A stretch of 64,000 nucleotides of DNA, taken from positions 124,001-188,000 of the forward strand of contig NZ_LT906441.1 of assembly GCF_900186975.1 (NCBI RefSeq), in the 5' to 3' direction. Positions 1 to 9,131 of the stretch are shown here, piece by piece (position 1 is the stretch's first letter; every line of letters begins with the position of its first letter). This stretch comes from Cutibacterium granulosum. GTDB lineage: Bacteria; Actinomycetota; Actinomycetes; Propionibacteriales; Propionibacteriaceae. Position numbers and translations under genes: made by a program. The notes beneath the pieces were generated by a model. The model had not been told where the DNA came from. It saw only the letters and a list, made by a program, of their open reading frames with translations, and did no database searches.

Positions 1-1089
1 TGGGCCGGAGCGTTGGCCGACAAGTATCCCAAGCGCAGGATCATGGTCCTCGCCCAGATTGTCATGTGCGTCGATGCCGCGATCCTCGCAACGCTCGTCC
101 TCACTGGAACGGTACGGCTGTGGCACGTCTTCACCCTGGTGGCCATGGATGGTACGGCCACGTCCTTCTACAACCCGGCGATGCAGGCATTCGTCTCGGA
201 GATCGTGCCGCTGTCGAAGCTTCCCAATGCCATCAGCCTCAACAGCGCCTCCTTCAATGGTGCCCGCATCCTGGGCCCCGGTGTTGCCGGTCTGCTCATC
301 GCTGGGATTGGAACCGGATGGGTCATGGTCATCAACGTGGCCTGCTTCATCGGATTCATCACCACTCTGATCATGTTGCGTGCCGACCAGCTGCACCCCT
401 CACCGCCTGTCCAGGGAAAGTCGAGCGTGCGTGATGGCGTCAAGTACGTCAGAGTGCGGTTCGATCTCAAGGTGCTGCTGGCCATCGGTTTCGTCATGGG
501 CACCTTCGGCTTCAACTTCAACCTCTCCGACTCGCTCATGGCAACGGTGGGATTCGGTCGTGGTTCCGGCGAATACGGCCTGTTGGGCTCGATCATGGGG
601 CTTGGTGCCATCGCAGCCGCCCTGGGATCGGCCCGCCGCAAGCCACGGATGCGCTGGGTGGAGCTGGCCCTCGTCGTCTATACCGTGAGCATGGGGCTGT
701 CGGCCATCGCACCGAACTACTTTCTCTTCGCGCTGCTCAAGGTCCCGGTGGGTTGGGGAGCGGTCTCCACACTCATCGTCGCCAATTCGATGGTGCAGAC
801 TTCGGTGTCACCGCAGATGCGTGGGCGTGTCATGAGCCTGTGGTCCACCCTCCTGCTGGGGGGTACACCATTCGTCTCCCCGGTGCTGGGGTGGATAGGT
901 GACCAGTGGGGACCGCGATGGACGGTCGGGATACCGGCGATCATCATTGGGATGCTCTTCGTCGGTGTGACGGCCACCATCATGCACAACGACTCCCTCA
1001 AGGTGCGTTTCGACCCGCACAAGAAGGCCCCATGGCTACGCATTGAGCGTGGCCAGGTGACGGTCAACTACACCCAGGAGACTCGCTGA
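1..1089 (+). CDS. MFS transporter, 5'-truncated by the window edge
   Basis: This is the C-terminal part of a major facilitator superfamily exporter, and the frame is open to base 1. The first residues visible (WAGALADKYPKRRIM) match the conserved loop between helices 2 and 3 (G-x-L-A-D-[RK]-x-G/P-[RK]-[RK]), so only the first two helices are missing. About ten hydrophobic helices follow. The overall look is of the EntS/MFS_3 type, which exports siderophores or small drugs. The substrate cannot be told from the sequence. The next gene is dhaK, about 340 bases downstream, and no functional link is evident. Confidence 0.85.
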   Translation, partial: WAGALADKYPKRRIMVLAQIVMCVDAAILATLVLTGTVRLWHVFTLVAMDGTATSFYNPAMQAFVSEIVPLSKLPNAISLNSASFNGARILGPGVAGLLIAGIGTGWVMVINVACFIGFITTLIMLRADQLHPSPPVQGKSSVRDGVKYVRVRFDLKVLLAIGFVMGTFGFNFNLSDSLMATVGFGRGSGEYGLLGSIMGLGAIAAALGSARRKPRMRWVELALVVYTVSMGLSAIAPNYFLFALLKVPVGWGAVSTLIVANSMVQTSVSPQMRGRVMSLWSTLLLGGTPFVSPVLGWIGDQWGPRWTVGIPAIIIGMLFVGVTATIMHNDSLKVRFDPHKKAPWLRIERGQVTVNYTQETR

Positions 1090-1432
1090 GGAATTGCCTG
1101 CGGCTCGCCTCAACCGCTGCGGGCCGTGGGCGCTGCCCCCAGTTCAGCACCAAACGGTCTCGGCACCAAGCAACATGGTGCGGTGTCACGTGGCACCGCA
1201 CCAGCTCGCCAGCCCGCACCCTGCCACTGGCCTCAGCACTGACGTCGCGTCGCCCTGGGCGTGCCGAGAATCGCCGAATTGCCGCTCCCCCAGCCGGGAT
1301 GCGTCCACGACGCTGTGCATCACCACCCCCACGAGTGGCAGATGAATGCATTTCAACCCGCACCACGCCAGGAAATGATTTTTGTGGTGTTCCAATACTT
1401 GGCGCGTGGCGAAAAGGTGGTTGACTGGGGGT
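1090..1432. other. Intergenic region upstream of dhaK
   Basis: There are 343 bases between the MFS stop codon and dhaK. No convincing gene is seen. The last 100 bases turn AT-rich, which fits a promoter for the dha operon, but I could not assign clear -35 and -10 boxes. The purine-rich stretch just before the dhaK ATG is a weak ribosome binding site. Confidence 0.4.
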
Positions 1433-2434
1433 ATGAAAAAGCTCATCAATGCCGCTGAGAGCATTGTCTCCGATTCGCTGACGGGTCTGGCCAGTGCGCA
1501 CCCGGGCAGCATCCGCGTCGATCTGGAGAACAAGGTCGTCTACCGTTCCGACGGACCAGTTCCCGGCAAGGTGGGGCTCGTCTCCGGTGGCGGTTCTGGC
1601 CACGAGCCACTGCACAGCGGCTACGTGGGGCGAGGCATGTTGGATGCCGCGTGTTGCGGCGAGGTCTTCACCTCACCGGTCCCCGACCAGGTGATGGCTG
1701 CCACCCATGCCGTCGACGGTGGGGCCGGCGTGTTGCACATCGTCAAGAACTACACCGGTGACGTCATGAACTTCGACATGGCGGCCGAGATGGCCAATGC
1801 CGAGTCCGGGGTACGTGTGGAGTCGGTCGTCGTGGCCGACGACGTCGCCGTGCAGGACTCGCTGTACACCGCTGGCCGCCGCGGCGTGGGGCTCACCGTC
1901 CTCATGGAGAAGATCCTGGGTGCCGCCGCCGAGCAGGGCCAGGACCTGGACGCCCTGGTGAGCCTGGCCGAGCACGTCAACGAGGCTGGACGTTCCTTCG
2001 GTGTGGCACTCACCTCGTGCACGGTCCCGGCAGCCGGAAAACCGACCTTCGACCTCGCCGAGGACGAGATGGAGCTGGGGATCGGCATCCACGGTGAGCC
2101 CGGACGTGAGAAGGTGCGGCTGGGATCGGCCGCCGAGGTTGCCGAACAGCTCATCGAGCCCATCCTCGCCGACCGTGACTTCACCAACCAACCAGTCATC
2201 GCCATGCTCAACGGCATGGGTGGCACCCCGCTGCTCGAGCAGTACATCGTCTTCGGTGAGGTCGCCAAGATCCTCGAGGCCAAGGGAGTGCGTGTTGCTC
2301 GCACCGTGGTCGGCAACCACATCACCTCCCTGGAGATGGCAGGATGTTCCTTGACCCTCCTGGGGGCCAGCGACGACCTCATCACACTGTGGGACGCACC
2401 TGTGAACACACTCGGACTTCGTTGGGGATGCTGA
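1433..2434 (+). CDS. dhaK: Dihydroxyacetone kinase, substrate-binding subunit DhaK
   Basis: DhaK binds dihydroxyacetone covalently through a histidine and receives a phosphate from DhaL-ADP, giving dihydroxyacetone phosphate for glycolysis. The protein has 333 residues, the usual length. It carries the conserved SGGGSGHEPLHSGYVG segment (about 51-66), GMLDAACCGEVFTSP (69-82) and the substrate-binding histidine at about 220 in GIGIHGEPG. The open frame runs further upstream, but ATG 1433 matches the family N-terminus (MKKLIN). The stop overlaps the dhaL start, so dhaK, dhaL and dhaM form one operon. The C-terminus ends in LRWG, close to the canonical form. Confidence 0.95.
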   Translation: MKKLINAAESIVSDSLTGLASAHPGSIRVDLENKVVYRSDGPVPGKVGLVSGGGSGHEPLHSGYVGRGMLDAACCGEVFTSPVPDQVMAATHAVDGGAGVLHIVKNYTGDVMNFDMAAEMANAESGVRVESVVVADDVAVQDSLYTAGRRGVGLTVLMEKILGAAAEQGQDLDALVSLAEHVNEAGRSFGVALTSCTVPAAGKPTFDLAEDEMELGIGIHGEPGREKVRLGSAAEVAEQLIEPILADRDFTNQPVIAMLNGMGGTPLLEQYIVFGEVAKILEAKGVRVARTVVGNHITSLEMAGCSLTLLGASDDLITLWDAPVNTLGLRWGC

Positions 2435-3072
2435 TGTCTAACCTGCCTGTTGAAACAACCCTTGCCTGGCTCGCGGACTACGCGAAGGTGGTCACCGACA
2501 ATTCCGCCATGCTGACGGATCTGGACCGCCAGATCGGTGACGCCGATCATGGCTCCAACATGACTCGCGGCATGAGCGCCGTGGCAGCCCTGGACCCGCA
2601 GTCCTTCGCAGACACCGGCGCCCTGCTCAAGAAGGCGGGGATGACGCTGGTAAGCACCGTGGGCGGAGCCTCCGGGCCGCTGTACGGCACGCTGTTCCTG
2701 AGACTGGGAGCGTTCCTGGGCCCGGACAAGGAGCTGTCGGTGCAGAACCTCGCCCAGGCCTTCAAGGCTGGTCTGGACGGCATCATGACCCGCGGCAAGG
2801 CCGAACCCGGTGACAAGACAATGGTTGACGCCCTCGCACCTGCGGTGGAGGCCCTGCAGACCGACGCCGAGGCCGGCAGGACGCTGCAGGAAGCCTTGGA
2901 CCATGCTGCACAGGCCGCCGCCCAGGGGCGTGACGCCACGGTCGGCATGATTGCCCGTCGCGGACGCGCCTCCTACCTCGGTGAGCGCAGCAAGGGGCAC
3001 CAGGACCCCGGTGCCACCTCCTTGACGCTGTTCATCGAGGCCGCCGCCCGCTGCCTGCCGGCACAGTCCTGA
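2434..3072 (+). CDS. dhaL: Dihydroxyacetone kinase, ADP-binding subunit DhaL
   Basis: DhaL holds ADP and Mg2+ and passes phosphate from DhaM to dihydroxyacetone on DhaK. It has 212 residues and keeps the Mg-binding segment IGDADHGSNMTRG (about residues 30-42), with its three aspartates and histidine, and the GGASGPLYGTLF loop (about 74-85). The ATG at 2434 shares one base with the dhaK TGA stop, indicating translational coupling. A second ATG lies 6 nt earlier and in frame (2428). Confidence 0.95.
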   Translation: MSNLPVETTLAWLADYAKVVTDNSAMLTDLDRQIGDADHGSNMTRGMSAVAALDPQSFADTGALLKKAGMTLVSTVGGASGPLYGTLFLRLGAFLGPDKELSVQNLAQAFKAGLDGIMTRGKAEPGDKTMVDALAPAVEALQTDAEAGRTLQEALDHAAQAAAQGRDATVGMIARRGRASYLGERSKGHQDPGATSLTLFIEAAARCLPAQS

Positions 3073-3098
3073 GCACGTCATCAAGGAAGGGAGCGCAG

Positions 3099-3515
3099 AT
3101 GTCGCAGGTTGGCATCGTCATCGTCTCGCACAGCCACGAACTCGCCACCGCCGCCGTGGATCTGGTGGCACAGATGGTTTCGGAGGAGACCCGTCCACCG
3201 GTCCGAGTTGCCGCTGGGCTGGACGAGACGACCCTGGGCACCGATGCCGCGGCCGTGTCGGCAGCCATCGAGGAGCTCTCGGAGTGCCCGGGCATCCTCG
3301 TGCTCGTCGATCTGGGATCAGCGATCCTCTCGGCCCAGATGGCTCTGGACTTCGTCGATCCTGAACTCGCCTCCACGGTGACGATTTCTCCTGCTCCGCT
3401 GGTGGAGGGCCTGTTCGCCGCGCTCATCACGGCGTCCACCGGCGCTCCGCTGGAGGCCGTGGCCTCCGAGGCAGCCAACGCCCTGTCTCCCAAGCAGTCA
3501 CAACTGGCTGACTGA
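3099..3515 (+). CDS. dhaM: PTS-dependent dihydroxyacetone kinase phosphotransferase subunit DhaM
   Basis: DhaM is the phosphate donor of the PTS-type dihydroxyacetone kinase and rephosphorylates the ADP on DhaL. This copy has 138 residues and is only the EIIA-mannose-like domain. It lacks the HPr and EI-like domains found in the long enterobacterial DhaM. The phosphate-accepting histidine is His11 in IVSHSHELA. A strong Shine-Dalgarno (AGGAAGGGAG) precedes ATG 3099. As the third gene of dhaKLM it shows that the kinase takes its phosphate from the general PTS (EI/HPr), whose genes are not in this window. Confidence 0.92.
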   Translation: MSQVGIVIVSHSHELATAAVDLVAQMVSEETRPPVRVAAGLDETTLGTDAAAVSAAIEELSECPGILVLVDLGSAILSAQMALDFVDPELASTVTISPAPLVEGLFAALITASTGAPLEAVASEAANALSPKQSQLAD

Positions 3516-3522
3516 GGCCAGC

Positions 3523-4248
3523 TCACCTGCTCCAGTCGACGAGCTCGTCGGCGTCGAACTGTCCATCGGGCCACACGGCTCGCACGACCCCCGCAGCGGC
3601 CAGCGCCTTGCGGCATCCGGGGCAGGGTTGGTCGGTGACGTAGGCCGTGCATCCTGCGGTGTCACGCGTGGCGAAGAGCAGCGCGTTGACCTCGGCATGG
3701 ATGGCGATGCAGAATCCCGGCGCCCCCGGTACGTCGTAGTCGCTGAAGGCAGGCACCTCCGCGTAGCCCAGACGTCCACGTGGGCAGGCGCCTTCCAGGC
3801 AGTCCGGGCGCCCGGGAGCGGCTCCGTTGTACCCGGTGGCGATGATTCGATGCTCGTGCACCAGCACGGCTCCCACCCGGCGACGCGTGCACTTGGCGCG
3901 TGCCGAGACCGCCGCGGCGATACCCAGGAAGTACTCGTCCCAGCCCGGCACGGTGATGGGCGAGTCCGGGGCCTGCCCAGTGTGGGAATGGCCAGGTGCT
4001 GGCCGGTCACCCCCTCGATCCCCGTGGCCCGGATCCCCCTCATCTGGGTTCTCATCCATCGGCACCCTGTTCGAAGCACCTTGATCCGCTGACGAGGGGA
4101 CCCGTCGCCCTTGTGAAGCGTCGAACCCGGCGGATCCGCACTCGTGTATGCCAGTCCGTGGAGTTTTGCCGATCCGTGGAGTCGTGGCATCCGTCTGGGC
4201 GTCGGCCTGCCAGCGTCGATTCTCCTCGTTGCCGTGTTCGTCGGTCAT
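3523..4248 (-). CDS. Deoxycytidylate (dCMP) deaminase-like protein with a disordered N-terminal extension
   Basis: This is a zinc-dependent cytidine/dCMP deaminase family enzyme. The zinc site is HAEVNALL (His184, Glu186 as proton shuttle) and PCPGCRK (Cys209, Cys212). The spacing and the W-D-E-Y-F-L-G-I-A start of the domain resemble dCMP deaminases (ComEB type), which make dUMP for thymidylate synthesis. The domain fills residues 100-241. The first ~95 residues are rich in Gly, Asp, Arg and Pro and look disordered. Start 4248 is chosen because AGGAGG stands 5 nt upstream. An internal Met about 60 codons later would remove most of the extension. The gene is convergent with dhaM, with only 7 bases between stops. 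Confidence 0.85.
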   Translation of the reverse strand: MTDEHGNEENRRWQADAQTDATTPRIGKTPRTGIHECGSAGFDASQGRRVPSSADQGASNRVPMDENPDEGDPGHGDRGGDRPAPGHSHTGQAPDSPITVPGWDEYFLGIAAAVSARAKCTRRRVGAVLVHEHRIIATGYNGAAPGRPDCLEGACPRGRLGYAEVPAFSDYDVPGAPGFCIAIHAEVNALLFATRDTAGCTAYVTDQPCPGCRKALAAAGVVRAVWPDGQFDADELVDWSR

Positions 4249-4342
4249 GTGCACCTCCTGATCCTCGCTGTGCTGGTGCGTTGCACGATCCGCCCCGATG
4301 TGGCGCGCCGAAAAACGTTCCCGCGTGGCGATGGTGTCTCGC

Positions 4343-5365
4343 TCACACGTCCAGATCCTCGTACGAGCGGGGATCGTCGGCGGGCTCCAGGTGCCCCATG
4401 ACGCGCAGGTCTGGCCACTTGGCGAGCATGGCGTCGATGAGGTCCTCCATGACGTCGTGGCCGTGACGCACGGTCCACTCCCCGGGCACGAGCATGTGGA
4501 AGTCGACGAATCGACGGTACCCGGCCTCACGGGTGCGGATGGCATGGAATTTCACCTCGGCTCCACAGTAGCCGCGCATGAAGCCCTCGATCTGCCTGCG
4601 ATCCTCCTCCGGCAACGAGACGTCCATGAGGGCGGCGCCGGAGGACGCAATGAGTTTGTAGCCCGTGACGAGGATGTTGACGCCCACCGCGATGGCGACG
4701 AGGGCGTCGAAACGATCCCATTTCGACACCCACACCAGCCCGACGCCGACGATGACGCTCACCGAGGTCCACACGTCCGTGAGCAGATGTTTGCCATCGG
4801 CGGTCAGGGTGGCGGAGTGTTCCTTCCTGCCGCGGGTGAGCAGCACCCAGGCTACTGCCCCATTGAGCACCGATGCCACGGCAGAGACCAGCAGGCTCAC
4901 CCCGACATTGTCGAGGGGCTGGGGATGGATGAACCGTTTGACGCCGGAGTACAGGATCGCCGCTGCAGCCAGAAAGATGAGCACCCCCTCGGTGATCGCC
5001 GAGAAGTACTCCGCTTTGGATCGCCCATAGTTGAATCGCTCGTTGGGCGGGGTGATCGACAATTTGAGGGCGATGAGGGCGACGATGGCCGCCACCAGGT
5101 TCACCAGCGACTCGGCGGCGTCGGAGAGCAGCCCCACCGAGCCGGAGAGTCGCCAGGCGACCACCTTGAGGACGATCGTTGCGACGGCTGCCCCCATTGA
5201 CAGCCAAGCGTACTTCGACAGGTCTTTCGGCGGGCGGTGTCTGGGGACGGCCGTCTCGAGCAGCGGGTCGGCCGAGCTGGGTTCCTGATCGCAGTCAGGG
5301 CAGGTTTCGGGGTTACTCACTCCTCCATTGTTCCTCACTTCTCCACAGACCTCCCCATCAGGCAT
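4343..5365 (-). CDS. Cation diffusion facilitator (CDF) family metal exporter
   Basis: This inner-membrane transporter probably exports Zn2+, Co2+, Fe2+ or Mn2+ in exchange for protons. The protein has about 340 residues with six predicted membrane helices and a C-terminal cytoplasmic domain. The metal site is seen as SDAAESLVN in helix 2 and HLLTDVWTS in helix 5. The N-terminus carries a short CPDCD cysteine pair before the first helix, which may add metal binding. The start is uncertain: ATG 5365 has GAGG 5 nt upstream, a GTG at 5383 would add six residues, and another GTG downstream is possible. It lies just upstream of the deaminase gene on the same strand. Confidence 0.88.
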   Translation of the reverse strand: MPDGEVCGEVRNNGGVSNPETCPDCDQEPSSADPLLETAVPRHRPPKDLSKYAWLSMGAAVATIVLKVVAWRLSGSVGLLSDAAESLVNLVAAIVALIALKLSITPPNERFNYGRSKAEYFSAITEGVLIFLAAAAILYSGVKRFIHPQPLDNVGVSLLVSAVASVLNGAVAWVLLTRGRKEHSATLTADGKHLLTDVWTSVSVIVGVGLVWVSKWDRFDALVAIAVGVNILVTGYKLIASSGAALMDVSLPEEDRRQIEGFMRGYCGAEVKFHAIRTREAGYRRFVDFHMLVPGEWTVRHGHDVMEDLIDAMLAKWPDLRVMGHLEPADDPRSYEDLDV

Positions 5366-5486
5366 GGCCGCCTCGGCCGCCACCTCTCTGTAATCGTCTC
5401 GACGACTCTCGCCTCATGGGTTGAGGTGATTCTGAGCCAGGTGGGTTGAGGCATACGGTCAGATCAGGGCGGATCGTGCCTGACAG

Positions 5487-7151
5487 ATGTCGACGGGCGC
5501 TGCCCCCCCGGAGGACCAATACCATGACCTCATGGATTTGTCCTCATGGTTCGGACTGCACTCCCTGCATCTGGGGCGCGGAAGTCGCACCCCCAGGCAG
5601 GGGCTGGTGCTGGCAGGCGGCGGGGCACGTGCGTCCTTCCAGATCGGCGCGTTGAGCTACCTGTACGACCGCTGCGCAATGAACCCGTCGGTGATCTCTG
5701 CCACCTCAGCCGGGTCGATCGTCGGTTCCGCCCTGGCCCAGTGGCCCGACGTCGCGCACCAACGGCAGGCACTGCACGATCTGGAAACGATGTGGCTGGC
5801 CATGCAGCAACCCGAGGACATGTTCACCCCGCGCGCCTGGTACACCCGATTCGAGGCCATGTCACCGCACTGGTCCAAGCTCTTCGAGAAGGAGCAGAAG
5901 AAGCAGTCGTCCCCAGGCCACCGTTCCCTGCTACCGCGCTGGCTCACCGGGAACGGGAACCTCCATGGCGCTGGGAGCGATGAGCGGGGGCAGGACGTGA
6001 CCACCGCCGCACAGCCCCGTGACACCACGCCACCACGAGCCGATGCCTGTGATGGTGCGGCAGAAAGTGTGGCAGATGAGCAGGAGCTCACCGGGCAGGC
6101 CGCCACCCTGGCCCTGGCCACCTCCGACGAGACGATCAAGACGGCCAGCTGGACGCCGACCGCCACGGTGCAGGCCCTGTCGATCCTCTCACGCCTCACC
6201 CGCGACGGCTCCGACATTGCCGGGGTGCTGCGCGGAGCCGACCAGACCTCGTCGACCCACCGGGCCGGCCCCATTCTCGCCAAGCTGCTGGATCGGGAGT
6301 TCTTCCGCGCCGAGATGGTGTCATCGTCAGGGATCAAGCTACGTATTGCCACGGTTGCCCTGGAGTCCGGTCAGCTGCGGTACATGACGGAACAGGGCAT
6401 TCTCGTCGATCGAAACGACGACCCGATCGGCTCCTCCACCTTCGACCTGTCCAAGGGGGTGCTGGCGTCCTGTTCGATCCCCGGTGTCTTTCGTCCGGTG
6501 GATCTGGACGGGGAGCATTACGTCGACGGCGGGGTGCGTGAGAACATTCCGGTGGAGATCACCATCGAGCGACTCGGGGTGACCCAGCCCTACGTCATCG
6601 CTGCGGCACCCTCCGACATGGAACGGGCAGCTGACTTCGCCGATCGCAACATGCTCGATCTGGCGTCCCGAACGGTCTCGATCCTCACCAATGAGACGTC
6701 CCGCGACGAGTTGTCCTACGCACGTAGCGCCGGTGCGACGATCATCGAGCCCAATGTCGACGTGCACGGCTCACGTGTCGTCGACCCGGGGCTGCTCGCG
6801 ATCAACCGCGACTATGGCTGGATGCGGGCGGCAGCCGTGTGCCAGGACGCCTCCCAGGACGTTTGCGCGGCCATCGACACGGTCATCACGGCGCGGATGC
6901 AGAGCTGGCAGCTGGAGAAGACCTGGCTGGCTGGCGAGACGACACGTGAGGTGCGCATGAGATTGGAGCACGCACGGTCGGCCATCGCCAGCACGGTGAC
7001 ACGGATCCCCGACGAGTTCCTGGAGTCCGGTGGCCAGCTCGTTCGGGACGATGGTTTCGTCACCTCAGACCCGCACAGCTGGTCAGAACGGATGGAACGG
7101 CACAGCCACCTGGAGCAGCCGGTGCCCGAGCTGGAGACCCCTCGTATGTGA
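5487..7151 (+). CDS. Patatin-like phospholipase family protein
   Basis: This is a serine acyl hydrolase with a patatin Ser-Asp dyad. The oxyanion-hole loop LAGGGARASFQIG (about 42-54) is followed by the nucleophile in SATSAGS (Ser74; canonical Gly replaced by Ala-Thr) and by the catalytic Asp in YVDGGVRENIP (about 346). About 100 residues between 165 and 245 are low-complexity and divergent from the family core. There is no signal peptide or membrane helix, so it probably acts in the cytoplasm or at the inner membrane face. The start is uncertain. The only good Shine-Dalgarno (GGAGG at 5510) is well placed for an ATG at 5524 in another frame, and in-frame starts are 5487 and 5532. Confidence 0.85.
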   Translation: MSTGAAPPEDQYHDLMDLSSWFGLHSLHLGRGSRTPRQGLVLAGGGARASFQIGALSYLYDRCAMNPSVISATSAGSIVGSALAQWPDVAHQRQALHDLETMWLAMQQPEDMFTPRAWYTRFEAMSPHWSKLFEKEQKKQSSPGHRSLLPRWLTGNGNLHGAGSDERGQDVTTAAQPRDTTPPRADACDGAAESVADEQELTGQAATLALATSDETIKTASWTPTATVQALSILSRLTRDGSDIAGVLRGADQTSSTHRAGPILAKLLDREFFRAEMVSSSGIKLRIATVALESGQLRYMTEQGILVDRNDDPIGSSTFDLSKGVLASCSIPGVFRPVDLDGEHYVDGGVRENIPVEITIERLGVTQPYVIAAAPSDMERAADFADRNMLDLASRTVSILTNETSRDELSYARSAGATIIEPNVDVHGSRVVDPGLLAINRDYGWMRAAAVCQDASQDVCAAIDTVITARMQSWQLEKTWLAGETTREVRMRLEHARSAIASTVTRIPDEFLESGGQLVRDDGFVTSDPHSWSERMERHSHLEQPVPELETPRM

Positions 7152-7242
7152 GGCGGGTGGGAGCGCCGAGGAAGATCACCGCTGACGCTTCCACCTTGGC
7201 TGTCACGGGCTCCGGCATTGACCAAGGCGAAAAGTTGGTCTC

Positions 7243-8022
7243 TCAGATGAGGTCGATGAGATCGTCCACCGAGTCCAGCACGAGATTGGGCCGGTAGGGG
7301 TAGGCGTCGATGTTCTCGCGCTTGGTGATCCCGGAGAGTACGAGGACGGTGAACAGGCCAGCCTCCATGCCTGCAACCATGTCGGTGTCCATCCGGTCTC
7401 CAATCATGGCGGTGTTCTCCGAGTGGGCCTCGATACGGTTGAGGGCCGAGCGGAACATCATCGGGTTGGGTTTGCCGACGACGTAGGGCTTGCGACGTGA
7501 CGCCGACTCGATCATCGCGGCGACGGCACCGGTGGCAGGCAGCGGGCCTTCTTTGGAGGGGCCGGTGGCATCGGGGTTGGTGCAGATGAATCGAGCCCCG
7601 TCGACGATGAATCGGACGGCCTTGGTGATGGCCTCGAAGGAGTAGGTGCGGGTCTCGCCGAGGACGACGTAGTCGGGTTCGGTGTCGGTGAGGATGAACC
7701 CCGCCTCGTGCAGAGCCGTCGTCAGACCCGCCTCACCGATGACGAAGAGTCGGGCACCCGGCTGCTGGTCGGCAAGGAATCGTGCCGTGGCCAGAGCGGA
7801 GGTCCAGATGTTGTCCTCGGGGATTGTCAGACCGGACATCTGCAGCCGGGCTGACAGGTCTCGCGGGGTGAAGATGGAATTGTTCGTCAGCACCAGGAAG
7901 CGATGTGAAGTGTCCACCCATCGCTCGATGAGGTTGCTCGCTCCAGGGATTTCGTGGTTCTCGCGCACGAGGACGCCGTCCATGTCGGTGAGCCAGCACT
8001 CGATGTCAGCCGGATTACGCAT
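7243..8022 (-). CDS. HAD-superfamily IIA phosphatase, NagD-like
   Basis: This cytoplasmic sugar-phosphate or nucleotide phosphatase is of the NagD/AraL subfamily. It has 259 residues. The HAD motif I is LTDMDGVL (nucleophile Asp13, acid/base Asp15), motif II is LTNNS (about 46-50), and the C-terminal part has GKPNPMMF and the Mg-binding MIGDRMDTDMVAG. The substrate is not known. The gene has no Shine-Dalgarno. Instead TAAGCT lies exactly 6 nt before the ATG, so the mRNA is probably leaderless. Confidence 0.92.
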   Translation of the reverse strand: MRNPADIECWLTDMDGVLVRENHEIPGASNLIERWVDTSHRFLVLTNNSIFTPRDLSARLQMSGLTIPEDNIWTSALATARFLADQQPGARLFVIGEAGLTTALHEAGFILTDTEPDYVVLGETRTYSFEAITKAVRFIVDGARFICTNPDATGPSKEGPLPATGAVAAMIESASRRKPYVVGKPNPMMFRSALNRIEAHSENTAMIGDRMDTDMVAGMEAGLFTVLVLSGITKRENIDAYPYRPNLVLDSVDDLIDLI

Positions 8023-8368
8023 GGCTCAAGCTTAGCGGGCCGGGCCCAACCGCGTGGCTGGGCGGCCCACAGCTGAAGTCGCGTCATGTGTGGGCAGCGG
8101 TCTTGGCTTGGAACGCCACCTCCCACCCTGGCGAACCATTCCTGCACGGGGAGGCTCTGCGGGGGTTCTCAAGATCGAGTTTGTCGATGGAGAATCCTCA
8201 CTGACGAAAAATCCCCGTGGGGACGCACTCTCGTCACCGTCGTGTCGTTCGGGAACGTCTACTGACACTTTTTGTCACGCCGGCCCCGCCTCCGTGGACT
8301 CGATGGGGGTGTGCGATGATCCACTTGTGCCTTCACGACCTGTACCCACAGACCAGGAGTGTTCGAGT
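8023..8368. other. Divergent intergenic region between the HAD phosphatase and ogt
   Basis: There are 346 bases between the two start codons. Apart from the probable HAD -10 box I see no gene or clear repeat. The ogt-frame stays open through part of it, but it lacks methyltransferase similarity before 8369 and looks non-coding. Confidence 0.4.
8029..8034 (-). promoter_or_regulatory. -10 box of a probable leaderless promoter (HAD phosphatase)
   Basis: On the minus strand TAAGCT is followed by 6 nt and then the ATG at 8022. Transcription would begin at or next to the start codon. The identical hexamer and spacing occur in front of the M20 dipeptidase gene. Confidence 0.5.
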
Positions 8369-8968
8369 GTGCGCCTTTCCAGGGCCGTTTCCTCCCCGGT
8401 TGGCCTCCTGACGTTGATCGTCTCCGGAAGGGGTTTGGCACGCGTGTGCTTCGCCGGCGAGCTGGTCGACCATGACGCTGGGTCGGGACGCAAGAACCCG
8501 GGACTGAGTGGTCCAGGCGGTGAGGAACGGATGGATCCGGCAGCCACTGCGGTTCTGGACGACACCGAACGTCAACTCAAGGAATATTTCGCCCAGCAGC
8601 GCCGTAGTTTTGACATCCCACTGGATTGGTCGGCGGACACAGGATCCGCACTGACGTGTCCACGCTCTGCCCAACAGAGGAACGGTCACACGCCCAATGA
8701 TTTCACCATGCAGGTGCTTCACGGGTTGCTGCAGATCGGTTACGGGCAACGGTGGAGCTACGGGAAACTCGCCACCGAACTGGGGCACCCCGGGGCAGCA
8801 CGGGCAGTGGGGTCGGCCTGTGGCCGCAACCCGATCCCGATCATCGTCCCGTGTCACCGAGTGGTGCATGCAGACGGTTCGATGGGTGGATACCGGGGCG
8901 GGGGCACCGTCAAGCGCTTTCTGCTGGAGCTTGAAGCGGTCCAGGAACAAGCCAATGGGAGGAGATGA
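8369..8968 (+). CDS. ogt: Methylated-DNA--[protein]-cysteine S-methyltransferase (Ogt type)
   Basis: This suicide DNA repair protein moves the methyl group from O6-methylguanine to its own cysteine. The active site is IPIIVPCHRVV with Cys162, followed by the GGYRGGGTVKRFLLELE tail typical of the family. The helix-turn-helix part is YGQRWSYGKLATELGHPGAARAVG. I start it at GTG 8369 (199 residues): AGGAG lies 9 nt upstream and the product then begins with the usual SPVGLLTL strand. The frame is open back to 8054, but that stretch has no homology. An insertion of about 40 residues (about 85-125, rich in Ser/Gln/Thr) separates the N-domain from the DNA-binding domain. Confidence 0.92.
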   Translation: MRLSRAVSSPVGLLTLIVSGRGLARVCFAGELVDHDAGSGRKNPGLSGPGGEERMDPAATAVLDDTERQLKEYFAQQRRSFDIPLDWSADTGSALTCPRSAQQRNGHTPNDFTMQVLHGLLQIGYGQRWSYGKLATELGHPGAARAVGSACGRNPIPIIVPCHRVVHADGSMGGYRGGGTVKRFLLELEAVQEQANGRR

Positions 8969-9055
8969 CTCCAAAGATCGCCAGCTCGCGACACAGCAAT
9001 ACGAGCATCACACATGGGTGACCGCCAAGCACCCACGGACGCGTCAGCAGTGTGT

Positions 9056-9131
9056 TGGTGCCCCCACTGGGGCTCGAACCCAGGACCCACGGATTAAAAG
9101 TCCGCTGCTCTGCCAACTGAGCTACAGGGGC
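9056..9131 (-). tRNA. tRNA-Lys (anticodon TTT)
   Basis: The cloverleaf reads from 9131 down to 9059: acceptor GCCCCTG pairs with the 3' strand (two wobble pairs at the base), D-arm with AGCTCAGTTGGCAGAGC, anticodon loop CTTTTAA giving TTT, and T-arm GGTTCGAGCCC. A73 is followed by an encoded CCA at 9058-9056. Confidence 0.96.
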
